Shown here piece by piece: positions 1 to 10,388 of a DNA stretch of 64,000 nt. The stretch comes from Calliopum simillimum (lineage: Eukaryota; Arthropoda; Insecta; Diptera; Lauxaniidae). The notes below the pieces were generated by a model, which did not search any database, was not told the DNA's origin, and saw only the letters and a program-made list of their open reading frames with translations. The DNA lies in the NCBI GenBank assembly GCA_951812925.1, contig OX638369.1:61270228-61334227 (forward strand), written 5' to 3'. The translations under genes were made by a program, and so were the position numbers. How positions within the stretch are numbered: position 1 is the first letter of the stretch; each line of letters opens with the position of its first letter.

Positions 1-560
1 TTTTGCATAATTTATTACTGAGAACCACTTTTTACCTTCGTTTTATGGGATTTCAAGATGTCATCTTAAATCGGCCATAACTTTTTAAGGAAGTATTGTA
101 TTTAATTTTTTAAGAGCTAATTTTGAAGAAACAACAGAATACGTAATACATATGGTAAAAAAATAATGAAAATTTAGTGCAGTTTGCATTGAACCTCAAA
201 ATAAGACAAAATAGCCATTTTTCATGAGTTTGACCCCAAATATCTCCAAATTCTGAGGTGGTGGGTCAATTTTGACCTCGGATTCGGATTCAACGCATGA
301 AGTTGCTTCGGAAATGCTTGAAAATAAAAGCTTGCTGGCATGTGTTATCAATTTAGAAAATTTATTATGTGCCATTTTTGACCCGGTAGTCCAAGAGTTA
401 AGATTTTTTTCAGAATTGTTCTTTTTTAGTGTATATTAGCTAAAAAATTTAAAAAAGAGAAACTAAAAAAAACCATCAATTTATAAATAAAGTATGTGTT
501 TTTTATTTCAAAAGATTGATCTTATCATCATACTATTTATCTTTAATTTAATTAATTAAA
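1..560. other. AT-rich sequence, no gene seen
   Basis: No open frame of note and no recognisable family motif. Homopolymer A/T runs dominate. A short phrase about 'TTTGACCC' occurs twice (near 230 and 377), which hints at old repeat material, but no boundary could be set. Confidence 0.5.
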
Positions 561-562
561 TT

Positions 563-865
563 TCATTTTATCCAGCTTCCGGCTCCATGAGGAGCATCAT
601 TTCTAATTCCGCATTTATGAGCTCTTCTGCATCTATCACCTGAGGCTGGCGCAAGCCAACTTCGGCGTTCGCCACTTGTGGCTGCTGCTGGCGCCACAAG
701 TGGAATCAATAAAATCTCACCAATTAACAATTCAATTCTATATTGCTGCTCAATTACACGTCCAATCCAATCGCCAAATCTCAACGTTTGAAATAAACGT
801 TTGTTTGACGCAGTGCTGCAAAATTCCTCAAAATGCTTTTGCTGGTTTGGAGATGCCACCTACAG
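563..865 (-). pseudogene. Copy 1 of unrecognised repeat-borne gene (Gln-rich protein), frameshifted
   Basis: On the minus strand a likely splice acceptor (ends CTGTAG, near 860) opens a frame beginning VASPNQQKHFEEFCSTAS, followed by about 35 further codons. After a shift of frame near 700 the sequence continues as a Gln-rich tail with VIDAEELINAELEMMLL and a TAA near 568. The tail aligns by eye with VMDADDILNEELENMLL in the longer gene at 1538-1984, and the first part is nearly identical to 2125-2206, so this is a second, shorter and broken copy of the same gene. The first codon of this block is GTG, not ATG, consistent with an internal exon. No family is recognised. It might be an accessory protein of a DNA transposon, but no terminal repeats or transposase were found beside it. 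Confidence 0.5.
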
Positions 866-1129
866 ATTTTTCAAAATAAACTACAAAAATCGGCCGACTA
901 AAAATCCAAAAGTATCGAAAAATATAAGGAACAGCAGATACTGTTTAGCTCACAATCGAAATTGATTATAAACTTTTGATGCTGTTAATAAAAAAGAATT
1001 TTACCTTTTCTTGTAGCTATGCTGTACTGACGTTTCCTTCAAATTCAAGCGAGGATATTTCAAAATCAATGGAGATGGATTCAGCGTCAAAAAGTTTATA
1101 AGGCTACATATAAGAATTTAAAAGTTCAT

Positions 1130-1600
1130 TTCATTGTTTTTTTGTGCCTGCGGCTTTAACCAAAATTTTTATTTTGATAAAAATTGGGCGTGACAATTAT
1201 TGAACAAAGCCTACTTTTCGTTATGCTTTAGATACTCATGATCCAGATTTGCATACCAAATTTGATCTAAATATGTTGTACCATTTGCAAGAAATAGCAT
1301 TTAATTTGTTTTACTTGTATGGGAGGTTCCACGCGTACCGGCGATATTTTGCCCACTTTCAGGTTAGAGATGCCCTATAGCAATTAGGCTCCTCATAGTT
1401 AATTTCAGAATGTTTGCTTTATTAGTTTTCTTTTCATACCGTTTTATATTTTTGTGGGCGGTGCCACGCCCTTCAACGAGTTTTCCCAATATAACGGCAT
1501 ATCACATATTGATCCCTGTTTGCAGAGGTAACATCTCCTAAATTTTAATTAAAATTGTTGGAGTCGTTCCGAATAATTTTGAATTAAAATTTTTAATGGC
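1130..1600 (-). repeat. GGGCGTGGC dispersed repeat, one unit
   Basis: This stretch is the reverse complement of the 423-bp unit tandemly repeated at 62440-63540. Both share 'TTTGTGGGCGGTGCCACGCCC', a block about three to four residues long repeats of 'AAATGCTATTTCTTGCAAATGGTACAA', and 'AAAATTGTTGGAGTCGTT'. A related piece lies at 28990-29110. It overlaps the last codons of the gene at 1538-1984, so that gene's 3' end probably lies in repeat DNA. Confidence 0.7.
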
Positions 1601-1984
1601 GGTCTCTACGGCCACCACCCCCTCTATGAGCTCCGTCAGGAGCATATTTTCCAATTCTTCATTAAGAATGTCATCTGCGTCCATGACATGGGCGACATTG
1701 GCGACGTTGGCCCCTGGCTGCTGATGGCGCAAGCGTGCCGTGTGGCCAACGTGCAGCGCTTCACGCAAAGAGCGGATTACGATTTGTTGTTGGCGATACT
1801 GCCGCTGCAGCTCCGCCAACTGTCGTAGGATAGCGTCTACACGCGCGTTAGTGCTCCGTTGCACCATTTGATTCCGGAGCTGGTTATTATCAATGATGCA
1901 CCTCACTCGTTCCAGCTCTTGAGCTTCTATGAAACCGCAATGCTGGTAGTTGCGGTTGCGGTTCCTGTTCCGATTATTATTCAT
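1538..1984 (-). CDS. Copy 2 of unrecognised gene: 148-codon coiled-coil/Gln-Arg-rich ORF
   Basis: An ATG at 1984 opens 148 codons. The product starts with an Asn-Arg repeat (MNNNRNRNRNRNYQHCGF), then has a heptad-like charged segment (about residues 20-80: ELERVRCIIDN, ILRQLAELQRQYRQQQIVI) that would form a coiled coil, then an acidic stretch with DADDILNEELENMLL. The last ~20 codons are shared with a dispersed repeat (TTAAAATTGTTGGAGTCGTT), so the natural C-terminus has probably been replaced. An upstream exon-like block at 2125-2206 on the same strand encodes ASPNQQKRFEEFCSTAPNKRLFQ, as in copy 1, with a matching CTGTAG acceptor. Function unknown; a DNA-binding or transposase-accessory role is only a guess. 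Confidence 0.5.
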   Translation of the reverse strand: MNNNRNRNRNRNYQHCGFIEAQELERVRCIIDNNQLRNQMVQRSTNARVDAILRQLAELQRQYRQQQIVIRSLREALHVGHTARLRHQQPGANVANVAHVMDADDILNEELENMLLTELIEGVVAVETAIKNFNSKLFGTTPTILIKI

Positions 1985-2124
1985 ATCTAAACAAAAAAAA
2001 AGAATAAATAAAGATTAAAAAAAAAACTAATTTAAAAACTTCCTTAAAAATTTACCAATTTTTAACAATTCAATTCAATGTTGGTCACTACAAAAAATCC
2101 GCGTGCGTACTCATTCGCAAAAAT

Positions 2125-2280
2125 ATACGTTTGAAATAAACGTTTGTTTGGCGCAGTGCTGCAAAATTCCTCAAAACGCTTTTGCTGGTTTGGAGATGCC
2201 ACCTACAGATTTTTCAAAATAAACTACAAAAATCGGCCGACTAAAAAACCAAAAGTATCAAAAAATATAAGGAACAGATA
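2125..2280 (-). pseudogene. Upstream exon block of copy 2 (SPNQQKRFEEF...)
   Basis: About 155 bp are almost identical to 755-910, including the coding block ASPNQQKRFEEFCSTAPNKRLFQ and the preceding intron-like sequence ending in CTGTAG. Downstream the frame runs into a stop within ~25 codons, so splicing to 1984 would have to occur before that, or this copy is dead. Confidence 0.5.
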
Positions 2281-2516
2281 CAAAAAAAATCGTTTTTAAC
2301 CTACAGTTTTATTAACATATTTATAAAGCTTAATTCATCCCCTTTAAAATGATATTAAACTTACACAAAAATGGTCATATTGTCAAAGGGAACACATCAT
2401 ATCAAAAAAATTTAAAATACTTCTCAAAATTCATCAAAATGATTTATTAAAATGTTATATCATTTTAAAGGAGATGAATTGATCTTTATAAATCTTCACT
2501 ATTTATATAAAATTGC

Positions 2517-3706
2517 TTATATGAAAACCCTATGTAACGATTTGGTGCAAAATATACCGAACCGATTTTAATAATTTTTTTTTTTTTGAAACGTTCTACG
2601 TGTGGTAAGGAATAGGATTGTATGCTTATTTTTCTTCGATGTGTTTCAATATTTTTCAAAACTTTCGGACTTTTACCGATATATAGGATGTTTCTCGACA
2701 TTTTTGGACTTTAACCGATATTTCGGATGTTTTTCTATAAACTTGGGTTTTACCGATTTATTCGTTGTGTTTCAATATTTTCCGAAACTTTTGGACCCTT
2801 TTTCGATATAATGAACATTTTTCGATATATGTATTTGGACTTTCACCGATTTCTTAAATTTTTTCCAATAATTTTGGACTTTTACCTATATGTAGGATGT
2901 TTTTCGACATTTTTGGACCTTTACCGATATTTTGTACGTTTTCCGAAATTTTTTATTTCACTATTTTTCGAAACTTTTGAACTTCTTGCGATATATGAAT
3001 TTGAACTGTTACCGATATATAGGATGTTTTTTGATAAACTTGGACTTTATCCGATTTCTTCGATGTGTTTCAATGTTTTTTGAAACTTTTGAATTTTTTT
3101 CGATATATTGGATCTTTTTCGCTTTATTTGGACTTTTACTGATTTTTCTATAAATATGTAGTATTTATTGATTTGAATCGTTGGCATAGAAGAACTTAGT
3201 CTTTAACATGCCACTTATTCATAATAATAACAATCAAGTATTACTATTATTATTTCTTCGATGTTTTCCAATACTTTTGGACTTTTACCGATTTTAGGAT
3301 GTTTTTCGACATATTTGGACCTTTACCGATATTTTAGATGATTTTCAATATTTTTCGAAACTTTTGGACTCTTACCGATATTTTGGATGTTTTTCGTTAT
3401 ACTTGGACTTTTACCTATACTTTAGATGTTCTTCTATTCTTTTAGACTTTTGCCGATATTTTAGATGTTTTTCGATACATTTGGGCTTTTACCGATTTCT
3501 TATGTGTGTTTCGATACTTTTGGACATTTACCGATATTTTGGAAGTTTTTGAAAAACATCTGAAATATCGTTAAAAGTCCAAAAATAATGAACATATTGA
3601 GTTGGCAATTTTGTTCCTTAGCACCCGTAAAACGTTTTAAAAAAAAAATTATTAAAATCGGTTCGGTATATTTTGCAAAATAGTGTTACATAGGGTTTTC
3701 ATGTAA
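2517..3706. mobile_element. TIR-flanked degenerate tandem array (non-autonomous element)
   Basis: The ends are inverted copies of each other. The left arm (about 2517-2603) reads ATGAAAACCCTATGTAAC, then AATATACCGAACCGATTTTAA, then an A/T tract and AAACGTT; the right arm (about 3621-3706) is its reverse complement with few changes. The interior (2604-3620) is a degenerate array of ~40-bp units around 'TTTTGGACTTTTACCGATAT' and 'GGATGTTTTTCGA', more than 20 units, with the last unit inverted near 3547-3590. Several small open frames fall in the array because the unit has few stops; they are not genes. No target duplication could be fixed with certainty. Confidence 0.7.
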
Positions 3707-3709
3707 GAT

Positions 3710-4100
3710 TTGGGATGTTTTTACGTAAATATCTTTTAAAAAGTAAATAAAATCAAATTGTCTGATGATTTAAGTTTTATTTACCCCCCATAAGAAATAA
3801 CCATTCTTCAATAGTTCTTTGCGAGCAAAATTTGACAAACCAAATTGTACACACTACCGATTAATTAATTAATTAACTGCAGATCCATCAGACTATATCG
3901 GGCGAATATGAATTCGTATATGAATATGCCATAATTTACACAAGGTGGCAACGCTGATTCAAGTTTCATATAATTTGAAGTTTTGACTTTAAAAAAAAAA
4001 GCTTATGCTTGCGAAATAATTTTAATAAATAAAAACAATAATTTTGAAAGTAAAACAAGGAAATTAAACCAAGTTACTTGACAAGAGTGCATCGATTCAA
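3710..4100. other. AT-rich spacer
   Basis: No gene seen. It contains a (TTAA)n-like run near 3862 and otherwise unremarkable AT-rich DNA. Confidence 0.4.
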
Positions 4101-4104
4101 TTTT

Positions 4105-4310
4105 AAGCGGAGTGTTTCAGATGATCTGAAACCGAGAAATCGTGGGTACCACATCAAAACCGGCTTACTTCCGGTCGCCCATATCTTCACCGGAAGTCAA
4201 CGAAAATTGAAAATTTTTTTTTTTTTTTACTACTTAAAAATATGTACAATAACATATAAAAACATCAAAAATGCTGAATTAAAATTTATATGAAAAAAAA
4301 ATTGTTTCGC
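4105..4310 (+). repeat. Direct repeat copy A of a ~200-bp block
   Basis: The block starting TTTCAGATGATCTGAAACCG and ending AAAAATTGTTTCGC is repeated almost base for base at 4824-5018, inside the neighbouring MITE. Copy A lies outside that MITE's termini, so the block has moved or been duplicated separately, or the MITE captured it. Confidence 0.85.
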
Positions 4311-4380
4311 TGTTTTGGGTATTTTTAAAAAATCTTAAAATTATCCATTTTCAGCTGATTGAAAGTGTTACAGAAATAAT

Positions 4381-5050
4381 TTAAGGGAGTAGTCAGGTAG
4401 AATTTTTAAAAAAAAAAATTTTTTTTTTTTCCTGTTTCGGATACTTTAAATGTAAAATAATTACTAAATTCATAACAATTATAAAATGTATTATTGTGTC
4501 GATAATATTGATAATTTATTGCGAAATCTTTAAACGCATTTTTCTCAGAACAGTGTTTTTTGAGCTGGTACCCACGATTCCGGCTGATCTACTGAACCGA
4601 TTTACTTAAATTTTTTTTAAATGTTCGTAATAGATTTGGCTATATTGGGTACTAGAATCAATACTGTCAATAAATATTTAACAATATTATTAACAAGAAA
4701 CGAGTTTGAAAAGGACCAAAAAATTGAAAATTGCACTACTTGTTTATTTATCAATATTTTTTTCCAGTTCTAGTACCCAAGATAGCCATTCACATGTACT
4801 TTAAAATGCAATTTGTTTTTTGTGTTTCAGATGATCTGAAACCGAGAAATCGTGGGTACCACATCAAAACCGGCCTACTTCCGGTCGCCCATATCTTCAC
4901 CGGAAGTCAACGAAAATTGAAAATTTTTTTTTTTTACTACTTAAAAATATGTACAATAACATATAAAAACATCAAAAATGCTGAATTAAAATTTATATGA
5001 AAAAAAAATTGTTTCGCAAAAACGCCACTTCTACCTGACTACTCCCTTAA
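4381..5050. mobile_element. TTAA-flanked MITE (piggyBac-like target)
   Basis: TTAA at 4381-4384 and TTAA at 5047-5050 flank perfect 18-bp inverted termini (GGGAGTAGTCAGGTAGAA at the left; its reverse complement before 5047). A 4-bp TTAA duplication is the hallmark of piggyBac-type transposition, though piggyBac termini usually begin CCY rather than GGG, so the superfamily is inferred from the target only. The interior carries the duplicated block at 4824-5018 and a partly inverted partner near 4569-4590 (GGTACCCACGATT). It is 670 bp including one TTAA at each end and has no coding capacity. Confidence 0.7.
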
Positions 5051-5430
5051 ATACATAAATCAAAAGTATTGCGATAATACATTACATTTCGTGTGCTTAT
5101 TTTCTTGTATTTCAAGTGTTTTCGGAAGTTTTGTGAAATCAACAATTACAACAACAATATCAACAATTACAATTACAATTTTGTATTTGGGAGATTAATT
5201 GCTGCTTTTATTGCACATTTAGTGTTTTATTTTAAATAATTGAATTTGAATTACTTAAGGGAAAGGAATTTTGCTGTTTTTTTACATTATACGTAAGTAT
5301 TTGGAAATGATCACGTTATATTTATTAGCAATTAGTATTATTATTAGATCTAATTATTACTAAATTCTTTATTAAAAATTGTAAAATATAAAATTCAGTG
5401 CTCATAATCATTTTTAATTTTAATAGTTTA
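5051..5430. other. AT-rich spacer
   Basis: Contains short CAACAATTACAA-type simple repeats near 5140-5175. No gene, RNA or transposon end seen. Confidence 0.4.
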
Positions 5431-5431
5431 C

Positions 5432-6355
5432 TAGCCTTCTTTGCCCGCTTCGCTAGGCATGTTTGTTTTGTTTTTTCCCAATAGCTTAGAAGGTATACAG
5501 GGATAAAATTTTAATTTATGCCACTGCCACGTCACTAATAAAAATTTAGTTATTTTAAGAAAGTTAATTTCATTTCAAACCATCTTAAAAATTGCCAATG
5601 GCATAGCTGGAGTGTCCCAGGAAAACATCAATTAAGGCTTGTTGATAGTTTGCCTTGGATGTTTTTCCTGTAGTACATCTAGATATTCTTCGTTTTGACT
5701 ATGAAGCCTTCGGGTGGCCTTCGGGAAGCATCGGGTGTTCCAAAAAACTATCAGTTAAAGTTTGTTGATAGTTCACCGTAGATTTTTTCCCTCTCGTGTA
5801 CCAAGATATTCTTCGTTTTGATTATGAAGCCTTCGGGTGACCTTCGGGAACCATCGGGTGTTCCAAAGAACTATCAGTTGAAGTTTATTTATGGTTCATC
5901 ATAGATTTTTTCCCTCTCGTATGCCTAGATATTCTTCGTTTTGACTATGAAGCCTTCGGGTGACCTTCGAACACCTTCGGATGTCACAAAGAACTATCAC
6001 TTAAACCTTGTTGATAGTCCGCCATAGATTTTTTCCCTCTCGTATATCTAGATATTCATCGTTTTGACTATGAAGCCCTCGGGTGACCTTCGGCAAACTT
6101 CGGGTGTTCCAAAAAGCTATCAATTAAAACTTGTTGAAAGCTTTCAATAGATATTTTCCCTCTAGTGCACCTACATATTCTTCGTTTTGACTATTAAGCC
6201 TTCGGGTGGTCTTCGGAAAACTTCGTGTATAGCATAAAAACAATCCCATACCTAATATATACTCATTTCCAAATTTTCAGCTCCATTGGACGAATAGTTT
6301 CTGAGTGATAATGCTTCAGACAGACACACAGTCATTTTTATTTATATAGATTTTG
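5432..6355 (+). repeat. Dispersed repeat with five ~122-bp internal units
   Basis: The start (ACTAGCCTTCTTTGCCCGCT) and end (CTTCAGACAGACACACAG then TTTATATAGAT) resemble the bounds of a very common insect dispersed repeat class. Between 5590 and 6240 a ~122-bp unit recurs five times; each has 'CTTCGTTTTGACTATGAAGCC' (near 5687, 5810, 5932, 6055, 6180) followed by TTCGGGTG. A shorter relative is at 32150-32570 with the same end. No coding capacity. Confidence 0.75.
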
Positions 6356-7724
6356 AGTAATTATCTACTGAATACGAAAACAGTACCAGATTTGCCAAAC
6401 TCACTCTATTTCTCATGATATACTTGCTTAGAATTGCAAAAATCGCTATTTTGAAGCTTTTTTACATAAAGTCATATCGAACTCATAGTGAAAAGAAATG
6501 TTTATTTCTGTCAATAACATCGAATAGCCTTAATCTCATTCATTAAATATTACTTTTAAACATTTCTAATTAGAACATTGCTTTACGAACTATCACCTAT
6601 CAAAATATAGGTAACTCAACTCCATACAAATATAATTTAGTCCTTTGTATAGAGCTTAGATATCTTGACTTAAAGCTAAGATAGAAGTAGTGTTGCTCTA
6701 GTATGCCATATGCAGAAATAAATTACACTGTTTACTTTAAGTAATTTATGCACTCTTAAGCAAGGAGTACCTGGAGACCGGTCAACAATCCCATTTTATT
6801 ATTTTAGTCGATGTTTTTATTCATAGCTATTTTTTGTTATGAAACTTATACCTTTTCACCTCTAATGATCATGCTTTCAAAATGATAAATAAACCGATGA
6901 GAATAATAATAAGAAAAAACTCTGAAAATATCGAATGGTATAGAAAAATTTCAAAAACTCAAATTTTTTTTTGGTGAAATAGAATGCCCTAAAACAAATA
7001 AATGGGATATGCCACAAACCCAAAATATTTCGTCTTTTGTATGGGGGCTGAAATATCTTATCTTCAAAGGATCATAACTCGGAAAATAGAGTCCTATTGT
7101 AAAAATCCGAAGTGATATTTTGATAAGGAAAATCGTGGCTATTCGATGCTATTAACCCTCATCTCCCCAACATATTTTTAGCAACACAAGTCCACATCAT
7201 GGGTAAATTTTACCCATAACTTTAAAACATTCTGTTTTGGTCAATATCCCAAATTTTTAACGAAACTTAGTTATTTCTGCTTTAACAATCTAATACCAAG
7301 GTGAATTGAAAGAAAAATAAGTCATGTCTGTTGTTTTTTACATATATTTTAAGAAAACTTTGAAAATAAATAATTTTAACATTAATTCATTGGCAATTTT
7401 TTGAAACACAAAAAAAAAAAAAAACATAATGTTTTTTGTATCAAATTACATTTTTTAAATACAGTTTGTCAAGAAAGTCTTTTTACATCGAAAATAAATT
7501 CATATTTTCAACTTATTAAGCAAAAAAAAACATACTTCTTACACTTTTGCCAAACTTTTTTTTATGAATAATAGTTGCTTCCTATATTCAAAATGGATTC
7601 ATGAAAAAAAAATTTGCAAATTCAATGCAAAATAAAGAAAAAATCAACAAAAACAAAAAATACTCGATTTTTGAAGTGTCAAGAAAGTCTTTTTACAAAT
7701 AAAAAGAATTGTTTTTATATTAAA
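6356..7724. other. AT-rich sequence with small repeats
   Basis: No gene seen. 'GTCAAGAAAGTCTTTTTAC' occurs at about 7468 and 7679, a ~210-bp direct repeat. 'CCACATCATGGGTAAA' with TTTACCCAT at 7189-7220 is found inverted at 28832-28862, so both are ends of one dispersed family. Confidence 0.5.
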
Positions 7725-8181
7725 TTTTTAGTATCTTCCTTGTTTACAGTCATCTTTGAATGACCACCATAAGCATCTACCACACATGTTTTTACATAGA
7801 AGGAACCAACTTTTTCAGGTTGTAATTACTCGGTCATTTTCAATATTGTATTTTCAAATGAAGTTCGGTATTTGGTTGCCTTTCAGCGACCTTTTTCTTA
7901 AAATAGACCCACAAATTTTCGATAGGATTATAGTCGGGACTTTGGACTAATGCATCCATCACTTTGTCACAGTTAAACTGAAGCCACATTCGCACCATAG
8001 TCGTTTATGCTTTCGATCATTACGCTGATAGATTTTGAAATGGGGTTTTCGGTCCCTGATAAACCCAAATTGTCAAGTTTTTTAATGTGAAATGGTAACA
8101 CATTCTTTCCACTTCATGGTTGTGTCTATAAAAGATAAGTTTCTACTCCTCTGCCACCTCCAAGTCATAATACTAAATTTT
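7725..8181 (-). pseudogene. Tc1-like transposase 3' part, inverted copy (left arm)
   Basis: Minus-strand copy of the Tc1-like element described at 9126-9584; the two form ~455-bp arms of a palindrome. The arm encodes, with interruptions, the C-terminal transposase region including SPDYNPIENLW (the last acidic residue of the DDE/D triad of Tc1-like enzymes lies in PIENLW) and FKKKVAER. Frames are broken by stops upstream of this motif. The catalytic N-terminal half is absent. Confidence 0.75.
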
Positions 8182-8231
8182 TAAATTTTAACATCACAAC
8201 ATTATTCCTACCGTTAAAATTTAAAAATTTA
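8174..8231. repeat. 19-bp perfect inverted repeat at the palindrome centre
   Basis: TAAATTTTTAAATTTTAAC at 8174-8192 is exactly the reverse complement of 8213-8231, with a 20-nt loop. It lies between the Tc1-like left arm and the mariner insertion. Confidence 0.8.
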
Positions 8232-9125
8232 TTGGGTGTACAACTTTGCTTCCGCCGTTTTCCGATAGGTGGCTGTACCGGCTGAGGCTAGTTGAAATAC
8301 ATAGATGATAATGCCTTTAAAGTGAGTGTGGACAGTGCCTAACGAATTGTCATCGCCGTTTCAGTGACAGTTGTTCTTGTTTTTGTATTATTCACGCTCG
8401 AAAATGTCCGTTTATGTGCCCAATTCTCGCCATTTGCGGGAAGTTTTACTTTTCTGTTACAATTCGAAAAAAATGCAGCTGAAGCGCATCGAATGCTCTC
8501 AGAAACTTACGGTGATGCTGCTCTGAGTGAAAGAACGTGTCGGGAGTGGTTTCAACGTTTTAAAAATGGTGATTTCGATGTCGAAGAAAAACATGGTGGT
8601 GGAAGACAAAAAACCTTCAAAGATGAACAACTAGAAGCATTGCTTGATGAAGATTCGTGCCAAACCCAAGAAGAGCTTGCCGAATCGTTGGGAGTGAGTC
8701 AGCAAGCCATTTCAAAACGTCTCAAGGCCCTGGGCATGATTCAGAAAGAAGGAAACTGGGTGCCGTACGAGTTGAAACCTCGGCCTCACGTCGCAAAAGT
8801 GGTCAAAAAGTACCTGGAAACGCTGAAATGGGAAGTCTTGCCCCACCCGCCGTATTCCCCAGATGTCGCCCCTTCTGACTTCCACCTATTCCGTTCGATG
8901 GCACACGGCCCGGCAGATCAACATTTTCAATCCTTCGAAGAATTGGAAAAATGCTTCATGGATAGCGTCAAAAGAGGACTCCTTTTTTCGAGCCGGGATC
9001 CGAAAATTGCCGGAAAGATGGGAGAAAGACGGACAATACTTTGAATAATACATCTGTAAGCACTATTTCGCCATAAACCTTTTAATTTTGGAAAAAAAAC
9101 GGCGGAAGCAAAGTTGTACACCCAA
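8232..9125 (+). mobile_element. mariner element with ~30-bp TIRs, TA target, internal deletion
   Basis: The termini TTGGGTGTACAACTTTGCTT (8232 on) and the matching inverse ending at 9125 are perfect for about 30 bp and are flanked by TA (8230-8231, 9126-9127). The terminal sequence and the protein place it in the mauritiana/cecropia/rosa part of the mariner family. At 894 bp it is about 0.4 kb shorter than a complete mariner (~1.3 kb). It sits at the centre of the Tc1-like palindrome and must be younger than that palindrome. Confidence 0.93.
8404..9048 (+). pseudogene. Internally deleted mariner transposase
   Basis: The natural start is the ATG at 8404 (MSVYVPNSRHLREVLLF). A run of seven A at 8467-8473 is one base short, shifting the frame; the long open frame 8364-9044 picks up the rest. 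The N-terminal helix-turn-helix domain is clear (CREWFQRFKNGDFDVEEK, QEELAESLGVSQQAISKRL). After GNWVPYELKPR the sequence jumps to PHVAKVVKKYLETLKWEVL, missing roughly 140 residues that hold the first two catalytic aspartates. The last motif SPDVAPSDFHLF (third D of D,D34D) remains. A second frameshift near 8957 moves the true C-terminus (WIASKEDSFFRAGI, ending DGQYFE, stop at 9046-9048) to another frame. This protein cannot catalyse transposition; the element might still be moved in trans because both ends are intact. Confidence 0.93.
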
Positions 9126-9584
9126 TAGTGTTATGACTTGGAGGTGGCAGAGGAGTAGAAACTTATCCTTTAAAGACACAACCATGAACTCGAAAGAATA
9201 TCTAACCATTTCACATAAAAAAACTTGACAATTTGGGTTTATCAGGGACCGAAAACCCCATTTCAAAATCTATCAGCGTAATGATCGAAAGCATAAACGA
9301 CTATGGTGCGAATGTGGCCTCAGTTTAATTGTGACAAAGTGATGGATGCATTAGTTCAAAGTCCCGACTATAATCCTATCGAAAATTTGTGGGTCTATTT
9401 TAAGAAAAAGGTCGCTGAAAGGCAACCACATACCGAACTTCATTTGAAAATACAATATTGAAAATGACCGAGTAATTACAACCTGAAAAAGTTGGTTCCT
9501 TCTATGTAAAAACATCTACAATGTGTGGTAGATGCTTATGGTGGTCATTCAAAGATGACTGTAAACAAGGAAGATACTAAAAAG
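9126..9584 (+). pseudogene. Tc1-like transposase 3' part (right arm)
   Basis: Plus-strand arm of the palindrome. About 9315-9432 encodes KVMDALVQSPDYNPIENLW followed by VYFKKKVAER, typical of the last third of Tc1-like DDE transposases (SPD.NPIENLW). An in-frame TAA interrupts another frame near 9325 and the rest is non-coding. It pairs with 7725-8181; differences between arms are scattered substitutions, so the palindrome is not recent. Confidence 0.75.
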
Positions 9585-10388
9585 GTGTCTGAAATGACCA
9601 TTGCCTCACCCATCAGGAACGCCACTTCGGGTAGAATTTATAGTGATTATAATATATAGTGATATAATATAATATATAATGGCTTAAATGAGTCCCATGC
9701 ACGATATCCCCGAAGGCATGGAAAACACAAAATGTTGCCATAAACCATGGTGTGTGAGAAACGCAATGTGTCATCTAAGTTTTCAATGCCCCGTTTGCAA
9801 TAGTACACCCCTAGCTCCAAATAGATATTTAGTTCCATTTTTAGTTCAGATAATGCTGGCTTTTTATTCACATTTATGCGTGGAATTACAAATTAATCAT
9901 ATTACAGACACAGTGTACAGACTATAAAGAATACTACAAATAATAATTCAGTGGAAAACTTTCTAAGAATTAGTACATTCACATATATAATGTACAATAT
10001 AATACAATCTTAAAATAATAAATATAAGTAATAGGATACATACAAAACTAACAACTATCCACTATTCGGATATCGGTTTTCTAACACAAATGAACTAGAC
10101 ATACGATATATATAACAACGTATATTGTGGGAACACACAATTTATTCATTTTACATCCTTTAATACACGATGATATATAATAACGTGTAGTAGTAGAAAT
10201 AGAAGAGTGTTTATTTCAAACATCTAATATTCCATATAAAGAAAATAATTTTAGTACACGTATTAAGTGATGGTAGTGAATAACACCTTTACTTGTATGC
10301 TAAATACAGCTCTGAAATAGTTATTTTATTATTGTATGTCATTTACATGCTCTTTATTTATATGCCATTTTTTGATTTTTTATTTTAT
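9585..10388. other. Downstream flank of the Penelope-like element
   Basis: No open frame with recognisable content. AT-rich, with a short TATAAT-type repeat near 9645-9680. If the element at 10.4-21 kb has a 3' terminal repeat it should lie here, but I found no long match to its 5' side by eye. Confidence 0.4.

Noticed and set aside
2602..3552. Several overlapping open frames rich in F, Y, R and D
   Set aside because: They are translations of a degenerate tandem repeat whose unit lacks stops.
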